Shown here piece after piece: positions 32,434-41,915 of a stretch of 64,000 nucleotides of DNA. Origin of the DNA: Macrostomum hystrix. Its lineage: Eukaryota > Platyhelminthes > Macrostomidae. The notes below the pieces were generated by a model. It saw only the letters and a program-made list of their open reading frames with translations, was not told the origin of the DNA and did no database searches. Every line of letters begins with the position of its first letter. The first letter of the stretch is position 1. The DNA is taken from contig CATNEN010000001.1 in the NCBI GenBank assembly GCA_950097015.1, positions 11,554,001 to 11,618,000 of the forward strand, given 5' to 3'. The translations under genes were made by a program, and so were the position numbers.

Positions 32434-32451
32434 TCTTGTACCCTTACATGT

Positions 32452-33346
32452 TATAAGGCTTAGAAATCTGAATGGAATTTAAGTGGGCGTTAGTAGGAAG
32501 CGAAAGCTAAAAAGAGCAACAGCAGAAAGTGCGAGAAACCGAAAGGAGAATGATTAGACAAAAATCCGCCCCCAGAGATCAACTATCCATTTCAGCGCAG
32601 GCCCGGTTCGGCATGACAGCAGCTGTGCCGACATGGAGCTGCCTGAGACCGGATCCGCAGAGGCGCTGACGTGGAACTGCCGGAGACCGGATCCGCAGCT
32701 GTGCTGACGTGGAATGGCCCGAGACCGGAACACAGCTGTGCTGACGTGGAGCTCCCGGAGTCAACCCGGCCTGTCCCGACCTGCAGCTGCCTGCATCGAC
32801 CCAACCCCGCCGAAACTGGAGCCGCCCGGACCCGATCGGGAACGAGATCGGGAGGAAGGAGGCCGGGACCGCACAAGAAGGAGGGATCGATGAAGGAAAA
32901 TGGGTTGGCGTGCCTGCCAACCAACTAGTTTAATGACAATAACTGTAAACATATTGTTTATGATCTCGAGGACTCGAGGCTGCGACCTCACTCACCCCAA
33001 ATTCCCATGCGTACTGTTGCTATGGTATTATCTCCCCCTCGGATCGAGGGGTTTTAAAGACACTATATATATCGGTGCGGAGCGCGGAAAAAGATTCGCC
33101 GCGCGAGTTAGTTAGAGACTCAGCTTGAGCTCCGTTTAGATAAAACTTACTAGAAAATCATTGTGTTTGCGTTCTTTTTTAAGCAGAATCTGAGATACCG
33201 ATCCCGAGAGATCGCCGCCAGCCGGAATACTAAGTATCGATAGTCGTTAAGAGTTATAGCCTTCAAGACTTTTAGACTGCAATAAACCGCTAGACAAATT
33301 ATAAGAAAACACCAGATTAGAAAACCATAAAACTTGAAGCGCTATA
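32452..33346 (+). mobile_element. solo-LTR-like element, copy 1 (895 bp), target duplication CATGT
   Basis: It starts TATAAGGCTT and ends GAAGCGCTATA, so its ends form a short imperfect inverted repeat. CATGT flanks it at 32447-32451 and 33347-33351. It matches 54665-55671 along its length. Internal order is promoter-like: tandem units with TGACGTGG, a TATATATA box near 33065, then AATAAA near 33281. A 5-bp target duplication and U3-R-U5-like order point to an LTR, but the termini are not TG...CA. No gag or pol is attached. It inserted into the Polinton just after the heptapeptide ORF. Confidence 0.65.
32629..32749 (+). promoter_or_regulatory. 38-bp tandem units carrying TGACGTGG, copy 1
   Basis: TGACGTGG occurs at 32667, 32705 and 32742, with a degenerate CGACATGG at 32629. 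Spacing is 38, 38 and 37 bp. The word fits the binding site of bZIP factors such as XBP1/ATF6 and CREB-type proteins. The array lies about 320 bp upstream of the TATA box. Confidence 0.45.
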
Positions 33347-33374
33347 CATGTCTTGTACCCTCGAAAAGTACCCT

Positions 33375-33745
33375 TTAGTCAAATTTGAAACCACTTCCTT
33401 TTTTAATGCTAGCTCTCATCTTCTCGTAGATTGCAGGGTCCACACTGTCTGGATTCGGGGCCAGTGGAGCCAGCGGAGCTAATGGTGGCTGAATATTTTG
33501 TGTTACAGTATCCTTTATCTTTTTAGCCGCAGTGACAACGCTTCCCACTGATTCAGCCACGTTCTTAATATTATCTTTATTCTCACTAGTGACTTTAAAA
33601 GACCCGCGCGCCCTGTGCAATTATATCAGCAAGGCCAATCCCGGAGCGTTCTTTCCTCTGATAGTGGCCTGCCGGGAAAAGTCCGGGTCCACGCTTAATT
33701 AGATAAGTTCCTCCTTGTCATAGTATTTGTCCACGTCTTTTTCGA
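33375..33745 (-). pseudogene. Polinton hypothetical protein, broken
   Basis: The minus frame ending at 33375 encodes a Pro-rich linker (PPLAPLAPLAPNP) followed by a short helical end with KKGSGFKFD. Upstream, protein-like sequence continues in another frame to about 33745 with KDVDKYYDKEEL, interrupted by a stop near 33695 and a frameshift near 33615. Unrecognised; probably a minor structural protein by position. Confidence 0.35.
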
Positions 33746-33779
33746 AAATAATCGGCTTTTTTATTAGGGAAGAAATTAT

Positions 33780-34840
33780 TTTTTGTTAAAACGTGAAAGC
33801 AGAAGCTCTCTTGCCCGTTTGTCGATATACTTCTTTTAAATCATTTTGTCCAGGATGTTGACAAATTCTATTTTAGTCTTTCATGCCAGTCTTTGCAGCT
33901 CCAAGAAGAACAGCCACTGGCTTATAGATGTCAGAAATTCCTTTTCCAGTGGGGTTTTCAGGCGACTGAAATGATTGGTCAGTGGAGGACTGGTCTGAAG
34001 GTGAACTCACCACTGGTCTTTGTTGTGGTGTGAACACTCTTGCTTTGATTTTATTCATTCGATCTGGGGAGAAATGTTTTAGTTGATGCCAGGCATCTGG
34101 GTACTTAATCTTATAATTAGCTACTTGAGTCGGACCTGCCTTTTAAAGTTCACTGAGTACGTCTTCGGGTGTTAATTCGGATGTTTGTTGCTGCTGTGGC
34201 GGTTGTTGTTCTAGATATTTTATGGCATCTTCTTGATCTGGCAAACCAAACCATTGTTTAAAATGCTTGTACTTTTTGAATCTAGTCAGGATGACACCGT
34301 TGTCATACATTATTTTCAGAACTTGTGAGACCTTTAGTATTTCTATATCTCTAGCAAGAGCAAAACTCACTAGATCTCTGTAGTTCTTTAGTTGCTTGTC
34401 CAAAATTTCTCTTGGTTCTTAGTCATAAAAGTCAGTAAGGTTTCTGTGTAAATTATTCTCTTAGTTTCTGAGCCTTTGACAACAGAAATATGGTTCTTAT
34501 TTATGTCGATATAATATTCCACTGATTCATTATAAAAGTTTTTTCTCCACATACATATACTTATTCCAAATACATATTTCCCATCATGTTCTACACGTTC
34601 TACTAGTCCAAAAATGTTATCTGTCACTTTTAGTTGTGATTGATGCGATTCTGCAGATTGCTGTATCTGCGGTGCTTCTGGAATTTTGTCCAAAACCTTT
34701 TGCACCTGGGTTTCCTGTGTGTCGTCAATAGTTTCTTCGACTTGATCAATATTTTTCTTAGCTTCTCCATACCAGGGTTTATGAAACTCTGTGGCTGCTT
34801 GGACAAACTCATTGTAGGATTGTTGCTCCTTATTGATTAG
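33780..34840 (-). pseudogene. Polinton hypothetical protein, body (start lies at 38850-38926)
   Basis: Reading leftward from the gypsy insertion, a charged helical start and a Gln/Glu-rich linker are followed by a GISICMWRKNF...YYIDINKNHI region. After a frameshift near 34395 there is a Lys/Leu-rich helical domain (34403-34143), an in-frame TAA at 34145-34143, and further same-frame protein-like sequence to 33873 and beyond. The YYIDIN...VVKGSE region resembles a protein of unknown function that recurs next to capsid genes in Polintons; I recall the pattern only. The gene's first 77 bases are separated by the 4-kb gypsy insertion. Confidence 0.5.
34836..34840. other. left target-site duplication of the gypsy element
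   Basis: ATTAG, repeated directly after the right LTR at 38850-38854. The five-base duplication shows insertion into the Polinton gene. Confidence 0.9.
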
Positions 34841-34914
34841 TGTTGTGTATTGACTGACTGAATGCTAATTTACGCATACTGCCACTATGAGTAGTGCAGT
34901 GAGGAAGCTAGTAG

Positions 34915-34981
34915 TTTCTAGAACCTTCTGTAGCCAGAATATTCTAGAACCTTCTATAGTCCGTGTTTTCTAGAACTTTCG
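34915..34981 (+). promoter_or_regulatory. three heat-shock-element strings in the LTR
   Basis: Alternating inverted NGAAN pentamers occur in perfect register: TTCtaGAAccTTC at 34916-34928; GAAtaTTCtaGAAccTTC at 34937-34954 (four contiguous units); TTCtaGAActTTC at 34968-34980. Three or more such pentamers are the recognised binding site of heat-shock factor trimers. The last string ends about 20 bp before the TATA box at 35001, a normal promoter distance. The 3' LTR carries the same sites at 38669-38733. Confidence 0.75.
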
Positions 34982-35000
34982 ATTTAACATATCAGCTACC

Positions 35001-35010
35001 TATAAATATA
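35001..35010 (+). promoter_or_regulatory. TATA box of the gypsy LTR
   Basis: TATAAATATA, downstream of the heat-shock elements and about 95 bp before the LTR end, which sets a short R-U5. Confidence 0.6.
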
Positions 35011-35096
35011 CGGACACAAAGCTATCACAAAAAGGATAACTGCTCAATTTGGAATCTGCCAACAAATCCGTTGTTCCCTTCGTTCACTACATAACA

Positions 35097-35109
35097 ACTG
35101 GCGACGAGG
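35097..35109 (+). other. primer-binding site region
   Basis: ACTGGCGACGAGG directly follows the LTR and directly precedes the gag ATG. TGG at or near the LTR end fits the CCA end of a tRNA primer; which tRNA cannot be told here. The related element at 48847 has ACTGGCAACAAGG. Confidence 0.5.
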
Positions 35110-38100
35110 ATGGCCCTCAACGTTAGCCCACCGACACCGTACCTGCCGGCAAGCGGACCTCCAGCAGTTCCATGGAATCGATGGCTAGACGCTTTCGATA
35201 TCTATTGCCAAGCGGCGCAGATCTGGACTGACCGGCCGGCAGAGGGCGAAGCTCCAACAGAGGAAGCTACGCGACTGGCAACGAGGAGCCGCAACATGCT
35301 GCTGCACCTGCTCGGTTTCGAAGGGCAGCGGATTGCCAGGGCACGCAACGCGATTGTCGACGGCCACACCTTCTGGCAAACCCGCGACATGCTGACGACT
35401 GTGTTTGGCGACCGGCCAAACGTGATGTTGGCGCGTCACCGATTCCGGGAGCGACATCAGCTGCCCGGAGAGGACGCAGTCACGTTTGTCGCAGCACTAC
35501 GCGAGCTGTCAGCCACCTGCAACTACGGAGCAATGGCTGACGAAATGATCCGCGACCAGCTGGCCCAGAAAACCAGCAGCAGCCGGATTCGTGAGCGCCT
35601 GCTGACTGAGGACGCCGCCAGGCTGACACTGGACCAAGCCATCGTGATCGCGACGACTATCGAGGAGGCAGCGGCAGGCAGCAAGGCGATGGCAGCAGCC
35701 GGCTCTTCAGGAAATGTCCAGGCTGTGCAGGAGGCCAGACCCCGAGGTCACCATGGCGCTCCGTCCAAGAAGAAGCCAGGGCAGCAAGCCGGAGGATCCT
35801 GCCAGCGATGCGGCCGCAGCCATGATGGCAAAGCCCAATGTCCCGCGCACGGCAAGAAGTGCAACAACTGCGGCAAACTGAATCACTTCAGCCGATGCTG
35901 CCGCAATAAGACAATGCAGGTCAGCGCGGAAGAGACAATCTACGCAGTCCACGGCAACAACGAGGTCCGCGCAGACCTTCAGCTCGGCAGCATCCGAAAG
36001 ACCGTCAGCCTGATGGTCGACTGCGGTGCCAAGGTGTCTCTGCTGAACGAGGCCACGGCACGGAGCTTGGGCGACATTCGCCTAAGAACGTCGTCGATGA
36101 GGCTACGAGCCTACGGCGGGAAGCTGATCGCCCTAGCTGGGATCGCAACAGTGCCCGTCAAGCACCACAGCCGTGAGCTCCAACACGACTTCTACGTCAC
36201 GAGGTCTGGCGAGAACCTCATCGGCCGCGACCTGATGGAGAAGCTGGGCTTCCGCGTGCAACTGCAGCCGCCAGCTGAGATCGGTGCCGAGATCGCCAGC
36301 GTAGACATCGAGCGAGAGTTCCCAACGGTCTTCAGCGGCTCGATCGGTCTCTGCAAAGGCGCAGTGCACAAACCGAGGATTAACGCAGCGGTGCCACCAG
36401 TGCAGCAGCCGCTCCGTCGACTTCCGCTCGCTAAGCAGCAACAAGTCGGCGAGGAGCTGGACCGTCTGGAGGCCATGGGAATCATCGAACGGGTGAATTC
36501 CAGCCCATGGATCTCCAACTTGGTTGTCGCTAACAAGAAGGACGGAAATATTCGAGTCTGCATTGACGTGCGAGAGCCGAACAAGTCGCTCGTCATCGAC
36601 CGGCACCCGATGCCGCAGCTGGACGAGATCTCGGCCAAGATCAAAGCGGCCGGAGGCAGCGTGTTCTCCAAGATCGACCTTAAGGCAGGATACATGCAGA
36701 TGAAGCTGCACGAGTCATCACGTGACCTGACAGCATTCATTACTCACCAGGGTCTGTATCGCTACTGCAGGGTGCCGTTCGGCCTTGCTTCTGCACCGGC
36801 GGCATTCCAGAGGATGCTGGACGACCTGGTGTCTGATCTGCAGGGTGTTGAGCACATCCTGGACGACTTCATCGTCTTCGGAGCAACTGAAGCCGAGCAC
36901 GACTCGAGGCTGCGAGCACTGCTAAAGCGATTGGAGGACGCCGGTCTCACTGCCAACAAGGACAAGTGCCAGCTGCGGAGGACTGAGATTGAGTTCTTTG
37001 GCTTCATCTTCTCAGCCAACGGCATGCGACCGTCTGAGAGTCAGACCAAGGCCTTCAGCGAGCTGCGCCCGCCGACCAACAGGAAGGAACTGCAGGCGTT
37101 CCTGGGATCCGCCAACTATCTGATGCGGTTCGTGCCCAACTTCGCGGAGGTAACGGCGCCACTGCGGCCTCTGCTGAAAAGCGACGCGGTGTTCGAATGG
37201 TCGACGGAGTGCGAGAAGGCATTCGAAACGTTGAAAGCGGCAATCTGCAGTCCGCCGGTCCTAGCCCACTTCGACCCAGGGGCCGAGACGATTGTCACTA
37301 GCGACGCCAGTGCAGAGTCCCTCGGTGCGCAGCTGTCCCAGGTCCAAGATGGCATCGAGAGGCCGATCGCCTTCGCCGCCCGGGCCCTGACCGAGACGGA
37401 GAAGCGATACGCAGCGAACGAGCGAGAGGCGCTGGCGAGCCTGTGGGCCATGGAGAAGTGGCACTACTACCTGTACGGGCGCCATTTCGAGCTGCGGACC
37501 GACCACCAAGCGCTGCGCCAGCTCCTGCTGGGACCCAGCGGCACCGGACATCGGCCGCTGCGCATCCACCGGTGGTGCGACAGGTTTCAGCAATATGACT
37601 TCCATGTGCGATACCTGCCGGGCAACCGCAACTTCGTGGCCGACATGCTGTCTAGGTGGAGCTGCGGTTCCGACATGAACATCATCCAGCTACCAGACAC
37701 TGCGATGCCTCCGGTACGGGTTGTTACCCCGCAGCAGCTAGCGATAGCCACAGCCGAGGATGCGGTTCTGCGACAGGTGATTCAGCACGTCACAAGCGGC
37801 AACTGGAGCTCTTCATCGGATAGCGAGCTGCAGCCGTACTTCAAGGTCCGCGAGCACCTCAGCGTCTGGCAGGACGGCGCCTGCCTGGCTTTCCAAGAAC
37901 GAGCCGTCATTCCCCTGCAGCTGCGGCGCGAGCTTCTGGAGGCGGCCCATTCTGGACATCCGGGGGTGGTGCGCACCAAGCAGCAGCTCCGCGAGTTCGC
38001 CTGGTGGCCAAAGATGGACGCCGACGTCGAGACGTTCGTCCGAGACTGCGGCGCCTGCGAGACAGCGGAGAAGAATTTCAAGCTGCGACCGGCTCTGCTG

Positions 38101-38565
38101 TCACCGTCTAAGGACAACGCGGTTGCGCATACCGAGATGGCCCAGCGAATCCAAGAGCGCCAGCAGCGGACGGCAGCCTACACGGACCAGCGGCGAAGAG
38201 CGCGACCGCCGGCACTGCGCGCCGGCGACTGGGTTCGGGTGCGGCGTCCAATACGACGGGGCAAGCTCGGAACGCGGCTCTCGGCGCCGCTTCGGATCGT
38301 CAAAACGATGGGCGCTGCTTGCCGACTGACCGACGGCAGCACCTGGAATCAGCAGGCACTCGTACCAACATCGATGCGCCTGAGCCCCGAGACACCGGTG
38401 CCTGACGAGCTCGACCCGCTCATCGACTTTCAAGGACAGCACACGGTTCCGGACGATGGAGGCGGAGATCCCTTGCCTGCACCGGATCCAGCACAGGGAC
38501 TAGCGACCCCGCCGGTACGACGATCCGGTCGGCCGAGGCGACCTGTGCAGCGTTATGGCTTCTGA
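35110..38565 (+). CDS. gag-pol: gypsy Gag-Pol polyprotein, in-frame loss of the integrase catalytic core
   Basis: An uninterrupted 1151-residue frame. Order: capsid-like Gag (1-225); Cys/His zinc knuckles (about 230-265); aspartic protease with VDCGAKVS (about 300), where the usual Thr/Ser of D-T/S-G is Cys; reverse transcriptase (about 430-620) with HILDDF as the catalytic box; RNase H starting IVTSDAS (about 728); and the integrase HHCC finger (about 945-985, HSGHPG...CGACET). Directly after it comes the integrase C-terminal region (RAGDWVRVRRP) and a Pro-rich tail. The 150-200-residue D,D-35-E core expected between about residues 990 and 1010 is absent with the frame kept. It would make particles and cDNA but could not integrate alone. 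Confidence 0.9.
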   Translation: MALNVSPPTPYLPASGPPAVPWNRWLDAFDIYCQAAQIWTDRPAEGEAPTEEATRLATRSRNMLLHLLGFEGQRIARARNAIVDGHTFWQTRDMLTTVFGDRPNVMLARHRFRERHQLPGEDAVTFVAALRELSATCNYGAMADEMIRDQLAQKTSSSRIRERLLTEDAARLTLDQAIVIATTIEEAAAGSKAMAAAGSSGNVQAVQEARPRGHHGAPSKKKPGQQAGGSCQRCGRSHDGKAQCPAHGKKCNNCGKLNHFSRCCRNKTMQVSAEETIYAVHGNNEVRADLQLGSIRKTVSLMVDCGAKVSLLNEATARSLGDIRLRTSSMRLRAYGGKLIALAGIATVPVKHHSRELQHDFYVTRSGENLIGRDLMEKLGFRVQLQPPAEIGAEIASVDIEREFPTVFSGSIGLCKGAVHKPRINAAVPPVQQPLRRLPLAKQQQVGEELDRLEAMGIIERVNSSPWISNLVVANKKDGNIRVCIDVREPNKSLVIDRHPMPQLDEISAKIKAAGGSVFSKIDLKAGYMQMKLHESSRDLTAFITHQGLYRYCRVPFGLASAPAAFQRMLDDLVSDLQGVEHILDDFIVFGATEAEHDSRLRALLKRLEDAGLTANKDKCQLRRTEIEFFGFIFSANGMRPSESQTKAFSELRPPTNRKELQAFLGSANYLMRFVPNFAEVTAPLRPLLKSDAVFEWSTECEKAFETLKAAICSPPVLAHFDPGAETIVTSDASAESLGAQLSQVQDGIERPIAFAARALTETEKRYAANEREALASLWAMEKWHYYLYGRHFELRTDHQALRQLLLGPSGTGHRPLRIHRWCDRFQQYDFHVRYLPGNRNFVADMLSRWSCGSDMNIIQLPDTAMPPVRVVTPQQLAIATAEDAVLRQVIQHVTSGNWSSSSDSELQPYFKVREHLSVWQDGACLAFQERAVIPLQLRRELLEAAHSGHPGVVRTKQQLREFAWWPKMDADVETFVRDCGACETAEKNFKLRPALLSPSKDNAVAHTEMAQRIQERQQRTAAYTDQRRRARPPALRAGDWVRVRRPIRRGKLGTRLSAPLRIVKTMGAACRLTDGSTWNQQALVPTSMRLSPETPVPDELDPLIDFQGQHTVPDDGGGDPLPAPDPAQGLATPPVRRSGRPRRPVQRYGF

Positions 38566-38577
38566 CTGACTGATTTT

Positions 38578-38593
38578 GCGGAGAGGGGGAAGA
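38578..38593 (+). other. polypurine tract of the young gypsy element
   Basis: GCGGAGAGGGGGAAGA immediately before the 3' LTR, the plus-strand primer site. Confidence 0.8.
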
Positions 38594-38849
38594 TGTTGTG
38601 TATTGACTGACTGAATGCTAATTTACGCATACTGCCACTATGAGTAGTGCAGTGAGGAAGCTAGTAGTTTCTAGAACCTTCTGTAGCCAGAATATTCTAG
38701 AACCTTCTATAGTCCGTGTTTTCTAGAACTTTCGATTTAACATATCAGCTACCTATAAATATACGGACACAAAGCTATCACAAAAAGGATAACTGCTCAA
38801 TTTGGAATCTGTCAACAAATCCGTTGTTCCCTTCGTTCACTACATAACA
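38594..38849 (+). repeat. 3' LTR of the young gypsy element
   Basis: Identical to 34841-35096 except for one base; followed by ATTAG (38850-38854). Confidence 0.95.
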
Positions 38850-38926
38850 ATTAGCCCGGTAACTCTCTTTTCTGCTTGTTCTAGCTTCTCCAATTCAGAT
38901 ATTTGGTGCGCATTTTTTCGCTTCAT
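38850..38926 (-). pseudogene. start of the Polinton gene split by the gypsy insertion
   Basis: The minus strand has an ATG at 38926-38924 starting MKRKNAHQISELEKLEQAEK. If the element and one ATTAG copy are ignored, this frame is in register with the minus frame left of the insertion at 34840. The gypsy element therefore landed in an open gene about 25 codons after its start. Its ATG lies 29 bp from the divergent capsid gene. Confidence 0.6.
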
Positions 38927-38955
38927 TTCTTATTTTATTTTTTTAGTTTAAAAAA

Positions 38956-40240
38956 ATGAACGACCCACTGACACCAGTTTTCTACAAAATTAACAAGCCT
39001 ATTTTGAGTGATGATAGCACAATCAAAGCGACTCAAGTAAGAGTTCCCAGTCAGGAAAATCAGAATGAAACTACTCTTGGTCCTGCTCAAACACTGACAT
39101 TCACCTACAATGGATGTTCGTCTCTGGCTAGAGTGCACAGTCTTAAGAGCGGCTTCCATATGACATTTTAATTCAAGACAAAGGGAGGCGCGGATGCAGC
39201 TCATGCTAGCGTTGACAAGCATGATGCAGATGTGGCTCTGATCAGTAACTTTTGGGCGTACATGTTCAAGGGGTTTAGTGTATCGAATGGGAGCACAGAG
39301 TTGGAGCGAATCGCCAACTTTGGAATTGTCTATGACGCTCATTGTTTGATCGAGAATCCAGATTTTATTCAGTTGGGGAGTGGTGCAGGTTTCATTGCAG
39401 ATGAAAAAGAAGGAGATATCAATGACAGTGGCTATAAAAAGAGGAAGAAGAGATACAACTATGCATTGCAAGGTGCTGATGATGCTGCTAAGAACCCGCT
39501 GTATCGGTCTGTTGATGTATTCATACCACTGAGATTCATGAGTGGATTCTGTAATACATTTAATCGACTGACTAGTAACTTCAGCTATACCTTTAAGATG
39601 ACTAGAGATGATCGCAGTAGAGTGTTGTGGACTGGGGCGGACCACACTAGGATGGAAGTGAAGCTAACCGGAATCGAGCTGTATTTGGAAGTCATTGAGC
39701 CAAAGACCGCACTAAAAGCAGATTATCTCAAGGCAATAGAGAAGGACATTGATGTCGCCTACACGGCCTACATGTGTCGAGATGAGCGAAACCAGAACAA
39801 ACATCTGCATTAAAGAGGGATCATGCAGCAATCCAAGGTATATTATTATTAACATGAGAAACCCAAATAGCATTATACGCTACATGCATGGAGATGTGCC
39901 GTCCATTCAGCATGAAATCAGTGATAGTCTTTACCCTGTACTGCCACAAAATGGAAATTTCAAAGAAAACAAGATAAGCAAATTTTACAGCGAGTTGGTC
40001 GACTTGGCTGTGAAAGAGAACAATGGAATTGCTATCACCGCTCTTCAATATGGAACTCTTTATCCGATGTTTGGCGCTGATGTGTCTGCCAGACAAATGC
40101 CTACATTTGATAACAGCCCTGTGAATATCGTGACTAACATTGAGAGGACTGCCGCAACTGCTGTTGACCTGTACATTATCTATGCGTTCGAGAGGAAGGT
40201 GAAGCTTAACATGATCAACAATTCATCCAGTAAAGTTTAA
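38956..40240 (+). pseudogene. Polinton major capsid protein (double jelly-roll), broken
   Basis: Starts MNDPLTPVFYKIN. An in-frame TAA at 39169-39171 and a frameshift near 39780 divide it into 38956-39171, 39172-39780 and 39749-40240. Regions typical of Polinton hexon-like capsid proteins include SVDVFIPLRFMSGF with the following Arg/Asp-rich strand, VLWTGADHTRMEVKLTGIEL, and in the C-terminal half SCSNPRYIIINM and YPMFGADVS. Length about 425 residues, somewhat short for the family, consistent with small losses at the breaks. It would form the icosahedral shell of a virion. Confidence 0.75.
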
Positions 40241-40261
40241 ATATTTTTTCGGGGGTGAAAA

Positions 40262-41105
40262 ATGAAAGCGATTGCTGAAAGACTAAATAATATAATTTCT
40301 CACTCTAAGGAGAGCATTCCTATTACAATAGCTGGGCGAATTAATGACTCAAACGGGATATTTGTTGAAAAATTAAAGCAGGCGATTCGCCTGGATCTAA
40401 GTGCTAATTACCATGTATATCTTAACGACTTCACTGGTGGGTCAAACGTTCCCAATGTGACGGCAGCAAATAATAAGTTTCATTACAAATGGAAAGGTGT
40501 AGCAGCAGAAGCTGTGGTATTCCCTGTGAGCACGCAAAGTGCGGATACCTACAAGTACTTTCTAGTAAATGTTTTTACTAAAAGAGGCCATTTTGAGACA
40601 CCTAATGCAAGCAAGCCAGAGACTAAACTGTTCCCTGTCAAACTATCCTATGATCTCACTGTAATGAGAGTGGTCATGCAAGTTCAAAGATTCTGAGGTT
40701 GAATTTAAAGATGACACTTGGTATAGGGAATTGGGATTCGAGAAGAAAGTTTATAAGGCGGAAGCACAGACTGCATTACCGGAGGCAGTTTCGAGGACCC
40801 TGCTAAGCGGTCTGTTCTTAGCACCCAATATCGCAGACATTGTAAAGGGTTTGAATATTCTAATCAAAAGTAATCTCAGTCTTGATTGGGTATTTAAGGG
40901 AAAGCGAACGAATATTTTGTACAACATCTCAAACTCTGTTGCTGGAGGACAGATGCTGGTAGAGAAACCAAATCCAGTGAAAAGAGTTGTGCTAAGTAAT
41001 AAGGAGATTCACGCGATTGCGCTGCAGTTTGAGACGGAAGATGGTTTTGGAGTTGATTTTAACGGTGAAGAGTTTGTATTGACGTTGATCATTGAGAGAA
41101 TGTGA
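40262..41105 (+). pseudogene. Polinton penton-like minor capsid protein, frameshifted
   Basis: The first frame (40262-40696) and the second (to 41105) are linked by a frameshift near 40690, giving about 280 residues. The beta-rich C-terminus (KRTNILYNISNSVAGGQML, then VDFNGEEF) matches the layout of Polinton penton-like single-jelly-roll proteins. It follows the major capsid gene by 21 bp. Its last third is duplicated at 18206-18502 and, inverted, at 41558-41858. Confidence 0.7.
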
Positions 41106-41269
41106 GCTGCCTAATGATTTCTGCAAAGTTATAGCAGCTTATTTTTAATTAGAATATATTTTTTTTCAGAGGATGAGCACCCTAGGCTTGGGATCTTGAG
41201 TTTGGGGATTGGGATTTAGGTGTTAGTTTTATGGATTTGGCACGCTTTTTGCAGGTTCACTATTTTGGG

Positions 41270-41512
41270 CATGATCTCTTCGGGAATAGTTTGTGCATTA
41301 AGGAGGCTGCGATAATTTTTGTCCTAGATATGCAACTCACAAACTGATGTGTAATATTAAAAGTAGAGAATTTAGAATATGGAGACCGATTTTTCGCATG
41401 AGAGGCGGGGACCCTTTTTTCCTGATCTCTTCGGAAAGAATAAAGGTAATGGTTTGTACATTATGGAGGCTGCGATTATTTTTGTCCTAGAAGGCCCCCT
41501 TTGCATACTACT
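41270..41512 (+). repeat. second Polinton terminus (type B) inside the first element
   Basis: Ends ...CCCTTTGCATACTACT at 41512 and closely matches 18720-18961, including the internal module duplication. The sequence beyond, from 41513 (TAATTA), belongs to a different, inverted Polinton derivative. So two element ends lie close together. No matching left terminus preceded by TAATTA is visible. Confidence 0.75.
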
Positions 41513-41915
41513 TAATTATAAAGGAATACGACAGCTACTATATCTTTGCAGAAATCATTAGGCAGTTTGCATTCTCTCAATGATCAACGTCAATACAAAC
41601 TCTTCACCGTTGAAATCAACGCCAACACCATCTTCCGTATCATACTGAAGCACAATCGCGTGAATCTCCTTATTACATAGCACAACTCTTTTCACTGGAT
41701 TTGGTTTCTCTACCAGCATCTGTCCTCCAGCAACAGAGTTTGAGATGTTGTACAAAATATTCGTTCGCTTTCTCTTAAACACTTAATCAAGACTGAGATC
41801 ACTTCTGATTAGAATATTCAAACCCTTTACAATGTCTGCGATATTGGGAGCTAAGAACAAGCCGCTTGCATACTTTTTTCGAGCGTTCTAGACTATACTC
41901 ACATATGCAGAAATT
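41513..41915 (-). pseudogene. inverted deletion-derivative segment with penton C-terminal fragment
   Basis: The minus strand holds the penton C-terminus (41858-41558), preceded by the same non-penton junction sequence found at 18158-18205 and followed by the same downstream sequence as at 18503-18555. It is contiguous with the right terminal inverted repeat at 41916. It is therefore one half of a shortened Polinton copy in reverse orientation. Confidence 0.75.

Larger units (their letters stand above)
34841..35096 (+). repeat. 5' LTR of the young gypsy element
   Basis: 256 bp, TGTTGTGTAT at the start and ACATAACA at the end. It contains heat-shock-element strings (34915-34981) and a TATAAATATA box at 35001. 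Confidence 0.95.
34841..38849 (+). mobile_element. young Ty3/gypsy retrotransposon, 4009 bp, integrase core missing
   Basis: Two 256-bp LTRs differ at a single base (C/T near 35060/38813), and ATTAG flanks the element. Between them lie a primer-binding region, one 1151-codon gag-pol frame and a purine tract. The near identity of the LTRs points to a recent insertion. The polyprotein lacks the integrase catalytic core, so this copy is non-autonomous or a dead-on-arrival derivative. A 5' fragment of the same family is at 48577-49538. Confidence 0.95.

Noticed and set aside
36133-36740. Minus-strand open frames of up to 192 codons inside the gypsy polyprotein
   Set aside because: Shadows of the GC-rich plus-strand pol gene, without any domain.
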